A DNA stretch of 64,000 nucleotides from Streptomyces sp. L-9-10 (GTDB lineage Bacteria; Actinomycetota; Actinomycetes; Streptomycetales; Streptomycetaceae). Location of the stretch: positions 153,409-217,408 of the forward strand of contig NZ_PHRF01000162.1 in the NCBI RefSeq assembly GCF_004151105.1, given 5' to 3'. The notes below the pieces were generated by a model. That model made no database searches, was not told the origin of the DNA, and worked only from the letters and a program-made list of their open reading frames with translations. Of this stretch, positions 1-7,786 are shown in pieces (positions within the stretch are counted from its first letter, which is position 1; every line of letters begins with the position of its first letter). Made by a program: the position numbers and the translations under genes.

Positions 1-222
1 GGACGCGGGAACGGACGCACACGCCGTACCGAACGGCTGGTCACCCGCGCCCGGGGCGTCGTCCGTCGTGCTCTCGGACTCCTGGGGAGCCGCGGCAGAG
101 GCCGCCGAGTCCTTGCTGTCCTTGTTGTCCTTGCCGTCGTCGCCGCAGGCGGTGAGGGCCAGCGGGAGTACGACGACACCGGCGACGGCGAGGGCGGCAC
201 GGCGGAAACGGGTGGTGTTCAT
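1..222 (-). CDS. Fasciclin-like surface lipoprotein (3' end outside window)
   Basis: Only the first 74 codons are visible, reading from the ATG at 222 off the window edge. The sequence shows a lipoprotein signal: MNTTRFRR, a hydrophobic stretch, and the lipobox LTAC with lipid-accepting Cys26. A charged, low-complexity Asp/Lys/Ser/Glu linker follows, then QPFGTACASVPAS. I recognise that last segment as the usual lead-in to a fasciclin (FAS1, MPT70/MPT83-like) domain, but the domain itself is outside the window, so the family call is inference. A ribosome site GGAGA lies 6-7 nt before the start. It sits 118 nt downstream of the molybdopterin oxidoreductase on the same strand, and I find no SigK-type promoter in that gap, so it is probably cotranscribed. 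In mycobacteria, SigK controls the MPT70/MPT83 fasciclin antigens, which fits the neighbourhood. Confidence 0.7.
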   Translation of the reverse strand, partial: MNTTRFRRAALAVAGVVVLPLALTACGDDGKDNKDSKDSAASAAAPQESESTTDDAPGAGDQPFGTACASVPAS

Positions 223-254
223 CTGGAATCTCCTTGAGGAATGTGCTGAGAAGC

Positions 255-282
255 GGTGCGGCAAAGGTGGTGCGGCAAAGGT
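255..282. repeat. 14-bp direct repeat, two copies
   Basis: GGTGCGGCAAAGGT occurs twice in perfect tandem in the gap between the lipoprotein and the molybdopterin oxidoreductase. It lies about 30 nt upstream of the lipoprotein start and so would sit in the intercistronic mRNA. No function is evident. Confidence 0.6.
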
Positions 283-340
283 CTGTTGAGGGCCGGTGCG
301 GTGGTTCGCGTGCGGCGCGCCGGTGGCGCTCGCCGGATCG

Positions 341-2002
341 TCAGGTCACGGCGACCACCACCGAGTGCCAGCCGGTTGCGCCGTCGGGCACGGTCCCGAC
401 GCGCTTCTCCGTCTGCGTGTAGCCGTGCAGGTCGGTGGCGCGGACTTCGAGGGTGTGGCTGCCGGTGGGGGCCCGCCACTCCCACACCCACTGGCGCCAG
501 GTGTCCCTGGTGTCCTGGGCCGCCAGCCGCGCCGTGTGCCAGTCGCCGCCGTCGACCCGTACCTCGACCCGGGCGATTCCCCGGTGCTGGGCCCAGGCCA
601 CTCCGGCGACGGGCACGACGCCCGCCTTCGGAGAGGCGAACGGGCGCGGGGTGTCGATCCGCGACTCGGTCTTGACGGGCGCCCGCCGGGACCAGCTCCG
701 CTTCACCCAGTACGCGTCGTAGTCGGCGAACGTGGTGAGTTCCAGGTCCTGGAGCCACTTGCAGGCCGAGACATAGCCGTAGAGCCCCGGCACCACCATC
801 CGTACCGGGAAGCCGTGGTCGAACGGCAGCGGTTCGCCGTTCATGCCCAGCGCCAGCAGCGCGTCGCGGCCGTCCATCACGGTCTCGACCGGCGACCCGA
901 TGGTCATCCCGTCCACCGAGCGCGCCACCAGCTGGTCGGCGGGCCCGCCCTTCGAGGGCGGCTCCACCCCGGCCTCGCGCAGCAGATCGGCCAGCCGTAC
1001 GCCGATCCAGCGGGCGTTGCCGACGTACGGGCCGCCGACCTCGTTGGAGACACAGGTCAGGGTGATGTCCCGCTCGATCAGCTCGCGGCGGAGCAGATCG
1101 TCGAAGCTCACCGTCAGGGGGCGGGTGACGCCCTTTCCGTGGATCCTCAGCCGCCAGCCACCGGCATCGATCCTCGGGACCACCAGAGCGGTGTCGACCC
1201 GGTAGAACTCCTTGGTGGGGGTGGTGAACGGCCCCAGACCCCGGACCCTCAACTCCGCCCCGGCCGGCACGGGGCGGGCCGGTGACGCCGGTGCGGGCAG
1301 CACGATGGCGGCGCGCGAGGCGGCGGCCTCGGCCGCGCCCGATCCGTTGAGCCGGCTGCCCAGCGCACCGATACCGGCCGAAGCGGCGACCGCCGCGGTC
1401 GCGGCGATCACGAAGCCACGCCGGTCGAACGATCCGTCCGGGGGCCCGTCCGTTCCGTTCGTTCCCTCCGTTCCGTCCGGGGTTCCGTCCGCCCCCTCAG
1501 CCGCCGGGGACGGACGGAACGTGAGCCTGCCGACCAGCAGTTGGAGCACTCCGCAGGCCGACACGGCGCCCACGACGGAGGGCAGGGCGTCTAGCGGACC
1601 CCCACCGGGCCGCTCGACCGCCGCCACCGCGCCGACCGCGCCGAAGACCAGCACCGCCGCGAAACCGGCGGGCCGGTGCCGCAGCGCGACCACTCCGACC
1701 GCCATGGCGAAGACCGCCAGGAGGGCCAGGATGCCGAGCTGGAGCACCAGCTTGTCGTTGGTCCCGAAGTTCCGGACGGCGAAGTCCTTCAGCCAGGGCG
1801 GGGTGCGGTCGATGAACGCGCCGCCCACGGCGTTGACGGGACCGGCCTCGGGCCGGACGGCCGCCGCGACCAGCTCCGCCACCGCCAGCGCCGAGGCGCC
1901 CGTGACCAGCCCGCTCAGCGCCCCCAGGGCGGCACGCACCAGTCGTGCCGCGGGGCCGGGCGAACCACCCTCCGGCGTCGGGACCTTCAGATCTTCGCTC
2001 AC
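341..2002 (-). CDS. Membrane-anchored molybdopterin-dependent (sulfite-oxidase-fold) oxidoreductase
   Basis: Predicted 553-residue protein. The N-terminal ~190 residues hold about four hydrophobic segments (for example LVLQLGILALLAVFAMAVG). After a Glu/Gly/Thr-rich loop comes DRRGFVIAATAAVAASAG, which looks like an internal twin-arginine signal/anchor. The C-terminal half is a sulfite-oxidase-type molybdopterin domain: the likely molybdenum-ligating Cys is in TLTCVSNEVGG, followed by GFPVRMVVPGLYGY and a C-terminal Ig-like dimerisation region. The catalytic domain is therefore predicted outside the membrane. Its substrate is unknown. The reading frame stays open to 2110, but the SigK-type -10 box occupies 2010-2015 and covers the ATG at 2011. 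A transcript from it would begin at or next to the GTG at 2002, so I place a leaderless start there. No Shine-Dalgarno precedes any upstream candidate start. Confidence 0.85.
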   Translation of the reverse strand: MSEDLKVPTPEGGSPGPAARLVRAALGALSGLVTGASALAVAELVAAAVRPEAGPVNAVGGAFIDRTPPWLKDFAVRNFGTNDKLVLQLGILALLAVFAMAVGVVALRHRPAGFAAVLVFGAVGAVAAVERPGGGPLDALPSVVGAVSACGVLQLLVGRLTFRPSPAAEGADGTPDGTEGTNGTDGPPDGSFDRRGFVIAATAAVAASAGIGALGSRLNGSGAAEAAASRAAIVLPAPASPARPVPAGAELRVRGLGPFTTPTKEFYRVDTALVVPRIDAGGWRLRIHGKGVTRPLTVSFDDLLRRELIERDITLTCVSNEVGGPYVGNARWIGVRLADLLREAGVEPPSKGGPADQLVARSVDGMTIGSPVETVMDGRDALLALGMNGEPLPFDHGFPVRMVVPGLYGYVSACKWLQDLELTTFADYDAYWVKRSWSRRAPVKTESRIDTPRPFASPKAGVVPVAGVAWAQHRGIARVEVRVDGGDWHTARLAAQDTRDTWRQWVWEWRAPTGSHTLEVRATDLHGYTQTEKRVGTVPDGATGWHSVVVAVT

Positions 2003-2009
2003 AGTCGCC

Positions 2010-2037
2010 ATTCGGAACCGGAACGACGGCGGATTGG
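2010..2037 (-). promoter_or_regulatory. SigK-type promoter of the molybdopterin oxidoreductase
   Basis: Reading the minus strand, -35 ACCAATCC (core CCAATC at 2037-2032) is followed by a 16-nt spacer and -10 CCGAAT (2015-2010). The same -35 octamer and spacer recur before the FAD oxidoreductase operon and before sigK. The layout resembles the mycobacterial SigK consensus as I recall it (CCATCC, then CCGAAT). The predicted transcription start near 2002-2003 coincides with the GTG start. Confidence 0.7.
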
Positions 2038-2094
2038 TCATCGACTCGAAGGAGTTGAAAATTCCCACCACCCGGAAAGAGATCGCACCGGCCA

Positions 2095-2122
2095 CCAATC
2101 CCCGGCCCACGCCGCTTCGAAT
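2095..2122 (+). promoter_or_regulatory. SigK-type promoter of the FAD/CFA lipid operon
   Basis: The -35 ACCAATCC (core CCAATC 2095-2100), a 16-nt spacer and the -10 TCGAAT (2117-2122) match the other two local SigK-type promoters in octamer and spacing. The predicted start point is near 2129, giving a leader of about 73 nt before the ATG at 2203. It diverges from the molybdopterin oxidoreductase promoter 58 nt away. Confidence 0.7.
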
Positions 2123-2202
2123 ACCTCACGTACAGGGGCCACCGCCCGTGACGGGACGTGATCCGGACGGGATCCGGACGCGGCTGGATGTGAGGGAGCG
2201 GT

Positions 2203-3498
2203 ATGAGCGGGGAGCGTCGGCGCACGGCCGTGGTGGGGGGTGGAGTCGCGGGACTGACCGCCGCGTACGTACTCCGGCACGCGCACGAGGTGACGCTGTA
2301 CGAGGCGGAGGACCGGCTCGGCGGTCACGCGCACACCCATGACGTGGCGTCGGCCGACGGCCGGGTGCACCGCGTCGACTCCGGCTTCATCGTGCACAAC
2401 GAGCGGACGTATCCGTATCTGTTGCGGCTCTTCGTGGAACTCGGCGTCACCACGCGGGAGTCGGAGATGAGCATGTCCGTGCGGTGCGAGGGCTGCGGGC
2501 TCGAATACGCCGGAGCGCGCGGCCCGGCCGGGCTGTTCGCCCGGCCGCGCAACGCGCTGCGACCGGCCTATCTGCGTCTGCTCGGCGAGGTCCCCCGCTT
2601 CCACCGGCTGGCCCGTCGGCTGCTGGCGGCCGGGAACGGCGCCCGACGCGAGCCGGGCGCCGGCCCGACGCTGGGCGAGTTCCTCACGGCGGGCCGCTTC
2701 TCGCCGTACTTCACCTCCCACTTCATGACCCCGGTCGTCTCGGCCGTCTGGTCCTGCGACGCCGGCACGGCCATGCGCTACCCCGCCCGCTATCTGTTCC
2801 GCTTCATGGCCCACCACGGCATGCTGGCGATCAACGGCTCTCCCACCTGGCGGACGGTGAGCGGCGGTTCACGCGCGTACGTCGAGCGTGTCGGCAAGCG
2901 TCTCGACGCCGTCCGTACCGCCACTCCGGTACGGGCCGTGCGCCGTGGCCCACGGGGGCCGGGGGCCGTCGAGATCACCTCCGAGGACGGCACCGCCCAG
3001 CGGTACGACTCCGTGGTCATCGCCGTCCACCCCGACCAGGCGCTGCGGCTGCTCGCCGACGCCACCGAGGCGGAGCGGCACGTCCTCGGCGCGTTCCGCT
3101 ACTCCCGCAACCCCACCCAGCTGCACACCGACACGAGCGTGCTGCCACGGGCCGCGCACGCCCGCGCGTCGTGGAACTACCTGATGCCGTCCTGCGACGC
3201 GGGCGCCGACGCCGTACGCGTCAGTTACGACATGAACCGGCTACAGCGGATCGACGCCCCGGAGACCTTCGTGGTCACGCTGAACGGCGCCGGCCGGGTG
3301 GACGAACGGCGGGTCCTCGCGAGCATGGTGTACGAACACCCCGTCTACACACCGGAGTCCGTCGCGGCCCAGCGAGGGCTGCCCGCGCTCAGCGGTCCCG
3401 TCACCGCGTTCGCCGGGGCGTACCACGGCTGGGGGTTCCACGAGGACGGCTGCCGCTCGGGCGTCGAGGCCGCGGCGGCGCTGGGGGTGGCGTGGTGA
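2203..3498 (+). CDS. FAD-dependent oxidoreductase (amine-oxidase/desaturase-like)
   Basis: A 431-residue flavoprotein. The N terminus carries the dinucleotide-binding motif VVGGGVAGLTAAYVL (about residues 10-24), then EAEDRLGGHAHTH, typical of the NAD(P)/FAD amine-oxidase superfamily. The C terminus has AGAYHGWGFHEDG, which closes the FAD site in this family. Orthologues sit first in SigK or ECF/ChrR-linked operons with DUF1365 and CFA genes. They are thought to act on fatty acyl chains, but the exact reaction is not established. GAGGGAG lies just upstream of the ATG. The stop codon overlaps the GTG of the next gene, so translation is coupled. Confidence 0.88.
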   Translation: MSGERRRTAVVGGGVAGLTAAYVLRHAHEVTLYEAEDRLGGHAHTHDVASADGRVHRVDSGFIVHNERTYPYLLRLFVELGVTTRESEMSMSVRCEGCGLEYAGARGPAGLFARPRNALRPAYLRLLGEVPRFHRLARRLLAAGNGARREPGAGPTLGEFLTAGRFSPYFTSHFMTPVVSAVWSCDAGTAMRYPARYLFRFMAHHGMLAINGSPTWRTVSGGSRAYVERVGKRLDAVRTATPVRAVRRGPRGPGAVEITSEDGTAQRYDSVVIAVHPDQALRLLADATEAERHVLGAFRYSRNPTQLHTDTSVLPRAAHARASWNYLMPSCDAGADAVRVSYDMNRLQRIDAPETFVVTLNGAGRVDERRVLASMVYEHPVYTPESVAAQRGLPALSGPVTAFAGAYHGWGFHEDGCRSGVEAAAALGVAW

Positions 3499-4247
3499 AC
3501 ACCGCGACGCCCGCCTCGCGTACCGTCCCGGCGCTCTACACCTGTGTGATCGGCCATGTCAGGACCACGCCCCGCCGGTACACCCTGCGCCACCGCACCT
3601 ATCTGTGGCTGATCGACCCCGACCGGCCGCCGGTGCTGCCCCGGCCGCTGCGTCCGCTGGCCCGCTTCGACGCCCGTGACCACTTCGGCGGCACCCTGCC
3701 CACGATCCGCGCGGGCCTGGACGCCTTCCTCGCCGCGCGCGGCGTCGAACCGGCCGGGGTGCGGGTGACGATGCTCGCCCACGCGCGGGTGTTCGGCCAT
3801 GTCTTCAACCCGCTCACCCTGTTCTGGTGCCGCGCACCCGGCGGCGAGCCGCTGTGCGTCGTCGCCGAGGTGCACAACACCTACGGCGAACGGCACTGCT
3901 ATCTGCTGCGGCCCGACGACACCCACCGGGCCTCGGTGGACAAGGACTTCCATGTCTCACCGTTCTTCCCGGTCGACGGCGCCTACACCATGCGGCTGCC
4001 GGAACCGGGCGAACGGCTCGCGCTGACAGTGCGTCTGGACCAGCCGGGAAGCGGCCCGTTCACCGCGACCGTACGGGGCGAACGCCGCCCCGCCACCGTC
4101 CGGACCCTGGTGCGCGCCGCGCTGCGCCACCCCTGGTCCACCGCCGCCGTCTCTCTTGGCATCCGGCTGCACGGCGTCCGGCTCCTGCTGCGCGGACTGC
4201 CCGTACAGCCCCGTCCCCGTCACAGGCCCCAGGAGGGTGTGAAGTGA
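3495..4247 (+). CDS. DUF1365 family protein
   Basis: A 250-residue protein of the DUF1365 family, recognised from YTCVIGHVRTTPRRYTLRHR at the start and FGHVFNPLTLFWC near residue 100. It has no signal peptide. The family has no settled biochemical activity, but it nearly always lies between an FAD oxidoreductase and a cyclopropane-fatty-acid-synthase-like gene, as here, so a role in membrane-lipid modification is inferred. It starts with the GTG that overlaps the upstream TGA (GTGA). AGGAGG near its 3' end serves the next gene. Confidence 0.88.
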   Translation: MNTATPASRTVPALYTCVIGHVRTTPRRYTLRHRTYLWLIDPDRPPVLPRPLRPLARFDARDHFGGTLPTIRAGLDAFLAARGVEPAGVRVTMLAHARVFGHVFNPLTLFWCRAPGGEPLCVVAEVHNTYGERHCYLLRPDDTHRASVDKDFHVSPFFPVDGAYTMRLPEPGERLALTVRLDQPGSGPFTATVRGERRPATVRTLVRAALRHPWSTAAVSLGIRLHGVRLLLRGLPVQPRPRHRPQEGVK

Positions 4248-5539
4248 GTGTGTCCGTCTCCCCGGTGTCCCCCGGGCCGTCCTCGCCGTGCGCGTCCCCG
4301 TCGCCGTCCGCGCCGGCCGACCCCCGCCGCTGGCCCGACGTGGCTCATCAGCCGCGCGCCTCATGGCTCCGTACCGCCCTGGCCGGGCGGATCGTCCGGC
4401 ACGCCCTCGACGGGCTGCCGCTCCGAGTCCGCCTCGGCGGCACCGAGACGCTCGGGCGCGGCGGCCCGCTGATGGAGGTGCGCGACCCCGGGGCGTTCTT
4501 CCGGCGGATCGGCGCCGGCGGACTGATCGGCTTCGGCGAGTCCTACATGGCCGGCGAGTGGGAGGCACGCGATCTGGTCGGCGTCCTGACCGTCCTGGCC
4601 GGGCGGGCCGCCGACCTCGTCCCCGAGCCGCTCCAGAGGCTGCGTGCCCGCTGGGCACCGAAACATCCCGAGGCACAGCGCAACACCCCCGAGGGATCGC
4701 GGGGCAACATCAGCCGGCACTACGACCTCTCCAACGAACTGTTCGCGCTCTTCCTCGACGAGACCCTCTCCTACTCCTCGGCCCTCTTCCGCGGCTTCCC
4801 GGCCGACCGCTCGCTGCTGGCCGCCGCCCAGCACCGGAAGATCGACCGGCTGCTCGACCGGGCGGCGGTCGGCCCCGGCACCGAACTGCTGGAGATCGGT
4901 ACCGGCTGGGGCGAGCTGGCGATCCGGGCGGCGGCGCGCGGGGCGCGGGTACGGACCGTGACGCTCTCCCGGGAACAGCGGGAGCTGGCGCGGGAACGGA
5001 TCCGCGCGGCGGGCCTCGAAGACCGCGTCCGGGTCGAACTCCTCGACTACCGCGCGGTCGACGGCACCTTCGACGCCATCGTCAGCGTCGAGATGATCGA
5101 GGCCGTCGGGGCGGAGTTCTGGCCGGAGTACTTCACCGCGCTCGACCGGCTCCTCACCCCCGGCGGACGCGTCGCCCTCCAGGCGATCACCATGCCGCAC
5201 GACCGGATGCTCGCCACCAAGGACACCTTCACCTGGATCCAGAAGTACATCTTCCCCGGCGGATTCCTGCCGTCCGTCGAGGCGATCGAACACATCACCG
5301 CGGAACACACGGCGCTGCGCGTGGCCGGCCGGGACGGCTTCGGCCCGCACTACGCCGAAACCCTCCGCCTCTGGCGGGAGCGCTTCACCGAGCAGGCGCC
5401 GCGGGTCGACGCCCTCGGCTTCGACCTGACGTTCCGCCGGCTGTGGACCTTCTACCTCGCCTACTCCGAAGCGGGCTTCCGCTCCGGCTATCTCGATGTC
5501 CAGCAGCTGACACTCACCAAGGAGGAGACCTGCGGATGA
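4244..5539 (+). CDS. Cyclopropane-fatty-acid-synthase-like SAM methyltransferase 1 (UfaA1-type)
   Basis: A 431-residue class I methyltransferase of the CFA/CMAS family. An N-terminal phospholipid-facing domain (to about residue 150) is followed by SRHYDLSNELFALFLDE. The SAM loop is LLEIGTGWGELAI, with Thr where most members have Cys. The later family motif reads EMIEAVG rather than EHVG. In the order FAD oxidoreductase-DUF1365-CFA it corresponds to UfaA1 of the mycobacterial sigK locus. The expected reaction is methylene or methyl transfer from SAM to an unsaturated phospholipid acyl chain; the product is not predictable. The start GTG overlaps the DUF1365 stop, with AGGAGG 7 nt upstream. A second GTG six bases on is an alternative start. 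Confidence 0.88.
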   Translation: MSVSVSPVSPGPSSPCASPSPSAPADPRRWPDVAHQPRASWLRTALAGRIVRHALDGLPLRVRLGGTETLGRGGPLMEVRDPGAFFRRIGAGGLIGFGESYMAGEWEARDLVGVLTVLAGRAADLVPEPLQRLRARWAPKHPEAQRNTPEGSRGNISRHYDLSNELFALFLDETLSYSSALFRGFPADRSLLAAAQHRKIDRLLDRAAVGPGTELLEIGTGWGELAIRAAARGARVRTVTLSREQRELARERIRAAGLEDRVRVELLDYRAVDGTFDAIVSVEMIEAVGAEFWPEYFTALDRLLTPGGRVALQAITMPHDRMLATKDTFTWIQKYIFPGGFLPSVEAIEHITAEHTALRVAGRDGFGPHYAETLRLWRERFTEQAPRVDALGFDLTFRRLWTFYLAYSEAGFRSGYLDVQQLTLTKEETCG

Positions 5540-6885
5540 CGGGTCCCCAGCTGAAGCCCCGGCCGCGAACCGGCGCCGCCCAGCACCTCTTCCCGCTCGC
5601 CGAACAGCTTCTCGGCGGCTCCCTGCCGCTGCGGCTGCGCGCCTGGGACGGATCGACGGCCGGTCCCGACGGCGCCCCCGTCGTCGTGCTCCGTTCCCGG
5701 CGCGCCCTGCGCAGACTCGTCCGGCGGCCCGACGAACTCGGCCTCGCCCAGGCGTACATCACCGGCGAACTCGACTTCGAGGGAGATCTCACCGACGGGC
5801 TGCGGGCCGTCTGGGGCGCCGTGCGCGAGCGCGGCCTCCGCCCGCCGCGGCTCACATTCGGCGACCGGGCCAGGGCGCTGGCCACCGCGCTGCGCCTCGG
5901 CGCCGTCGGACCGCGGCTCCCCGCGCCCGTGTCCGAGGCGCGGCTGACGGGCGCCCGGCACAGCAAGGCCCGCGACCGTGCGGCCATCAGCCATCACTAC
6001 GACCTGTCCAACGACTTCTACGCGCTGCTGCTCGACGCGACGATGGCGTACTCCTGCGGCTACTGGACGAGCGACGAGCCCGGCTACGGACCGTCGGACG
6101 CGCAGCGCGACAAGCTGGAGCTGATCTGCCGCAAGCTCGGGCTGCGCGAAGGCGCCAGGCTGCTGGACATCGGCTGCGGCTGGGGGTCGCTCACGCTCTA
6201 CGCGGCCGAGCGGTACAGGACCCGGGTCACCGCCGTCACGCTCTCCCGGGAACAGGCCGCGTATGTGAGCGCGCGGGTCGAGGAGCGCGGCCTCGGCGCA
6301 CTGGTCGAGGTACGGCACCGCGACTACCGCGATCTCACCGGCGGCGGCTACGACGCGGTGTCGGCCGTCGAGATGGGCGAGCACGTCGGCGACGCCGAAT
6401 ACCCCGCGTTCACCGCGGCCCTGCACCGCGTGCTCGGGCCCGGGGGCAGGGCGCTGGTCCAGCAGATGTCCCGGGGGGCGACGGCACCGGGCGGCGGGGC
6501 CTTCATCGAGTCGTACATCGCTCCCGACATGCATATGCGACCGCTCGGTGACACCGTCTCGCTGCTGGAGGGCGCGGGCCTGGAGGTGCGGGCCGTGGAG
6601 TCGATGCGCGAGCACTACACCCGTACGGTCCGCGACTGGCACCGCACGCTGGAGGAGCGCTGGCCGGAGTTCGTCGCGCTCGTCGGGGAGGAGACCGCGC
6701 GCGTCTGGCGGCTCTATCTGGTGGGTGGGGCGCTGGCCTTCGAGGAACGCCGTATGGGCGTCGACCAGATCCTCGCCGTGCGTCCGACGGCGGCGGGTGG
6801 GAGCGGGATGCCCGCCACGCAGCGCGACTGGTACGCACAGGACGCGCGCGCCCGGGACGCGCGGCGGCGGGACGGCGTCCGGTGA
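5536..6885 (+). CDS. Cyclopropane-fatty-acid-synthase-like SAM methyltransferase 2
   Basis: A 449-residue paralogue of the preceding gene, coupled to it by an ATGA overlap. SHHYDLSNDFYALLLD and the canonical SAM motif LLDIGCGWGSLTLYAAERY are present. The bicarbonate-site region reads EMGEHVG, which is closer to classical Cfa than the first copy. The N-terminal domain (about residues 20-140) is also distinct in sequence. Having two CFA-type enzymes side by side under one promoter suggests successive or alternative modifications of the same acyl chain. That is inference. GAGGAGA precedes the ATG. Confidence 0.88.
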   Translation: MTGPQLKPRPRTGAAQHLFPLAEQLLGGSLPLRLRAWDGSTAGPDGAPVVVLRSRRALRRLVRRPDELGLAQAYITGELDFEGDLTDGLRAVWGAVRERGLRPPRLTFGDRARALATALRLGAVGPRLPAPVSEARLTGARHSKARDRAAISHHYDLSNDFYALLLDATMAYSCGYWTSDEPGYGPSDAQRDKLELICRKLGLREGARLLDIGCGWGSLTLYAAERYRTRVTAVTLSREQAAYVSARVEERGLGALVEVRHRDYRDLTGGGYDAVSAVEMGEHVGDAEYPAFTAALHRVLGPGGRALVQQMSRGATAPGGGAFIESYIAPDMHMRPLGDTVSLLEGAGLEVRAVESMREHYTRTVRDWHRTLEERWPEFVALVGEETARVWRLYLVGGALAFEERRMGVDQILAVRPTAAGGSGMPATQRDWYAQDARARDARRRDGVR

Positions 6886-7700
6886 GCGGCTATCCATGGG
6901 CGCGGTTCGGGCTGGGCATCGGCCCCGCCCTGGCCACGGCCCTCGCCGTCATGCTCGTCACCTTCGCGTTCGCCGTCGCCAAGCGGCTCCACCGGATCGT
7001 CGACATCGCCTGGGGCATCGCCTTCACGGCGGTCGCGCTCGTCTCGTACGCGATGTCGACGGGGGAGGGGAACGACGGACGGCGGCTGCTCGTCACCGTC
7101 CTGACCGCCGTATGGGGGCTGCGGCTGGCGGGTCATATCGCCGCGCGGGGCCGGGGGCACGGCGAGGACCCCCGGTACGAGGCGCTGCTCGCCAGGGCGC
7201 CGGGCAGCCGGAGCCTCTACGCGCTGCGCATGGTCTATCTGCTCCAGGGCGTGCTGGTGGTGCTCGTCTCGCTGCCCGTGCAGGCCGCGCAGTATCTGCC
7301 GGGAGCGCTCGGCCCGGCCGCCTACGCCGGCTGCGCTCTCTGGGCGGCCGGGCTGTTCTTCGAGGCGGTGGGGGACCGCCAACTCGCCCGCTTCAAGGCG
7401 GACCCGGCGAGCGAGGGCCGGATCATGGACCGGGGTCTGTGGAGCTGGACCAGGCACCCGAACTACTTCGGCGACTTCTGCGTGTGGTGGGGGCTGTTCC
7501 TGATCGTCTGCGACGAACCGGTGGTGGCCGCCGCGACCGTGGCCGGTCCGCTGGTGATGAGCTTCCTGCTGATCGGCGGCAGCGGGAAGCGCCTGCTGGA
7601 GCGGCGTATGGCGGACCGCCCCGGCTGGGCCGTGTACGCGGCCCGTACCAGCGGCTTCTTCCCACTGCCGCCGCGCCGGGGCGCGCGCTCCCGGGGATAG
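6882..7700 (+). CDS. DUF1295 membrane protein (steroid 5-alpha-reductase/ICMT-like)
   Basis: A 272-residue polytopic membrane protein with about six hydrophobic segments. The diagnostic C-terminal motif LWSWTRHPNYFGDFCVWWG marks the DUF1295 branch of the steroid 5-alpha-reductase/isoprenylcysteine methyltransferase superfamily. Members bind NADPH or SAM near that motif; the substrate is unknown. It is the last gene of the SigK-type lipid operon, overlapping CFA2 by GTGA. A reductase acting on a methylated or methylene acyl intermediate would fit the context. Downstream it converges on the photolyase gene with an 86-nt gap in which I see no strong terminator. Confidence 0.87.
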   Translation: MSGYPWARFGLGIGPALATALAVMLVTFAFAVAKRLHRIVDIAWGIAFTAVALVSYAMSTGEGNDGRRLLVTVLTAVWGLRLAGHIAARGRGHGEDPRYEALLARAPGSRSLYALRMVYLLQGVLVVLVSLPVQAAQYLPGALGPAAYAGCALWAAGLFFEAVGDRQLARFKADPASEGRIMDRGLWSWTRHPNYFGDFCVWWGLFLIVCDEPVVAAATVAGPLVMSFLLIGGSGKRLLERRMADRPGWAVYAARTSGFFPLPPRRGARSRG

Positions 7701-7786
7701 CGCACGCGGGGGACAGCGCCCGGGACAGCGCATGCCGGGGACCGGACCGCGCGCGCCGGGAGCAGGGCCCGCCCTCACGGGGACGG

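Noticed and set aside
2003..2110. Longer N terminus of the molybdoenzyme from 2110, 2041 or 2011
   Set aside because: These starts lie within or upstream of its own promoter elements and lack ribosome sites.
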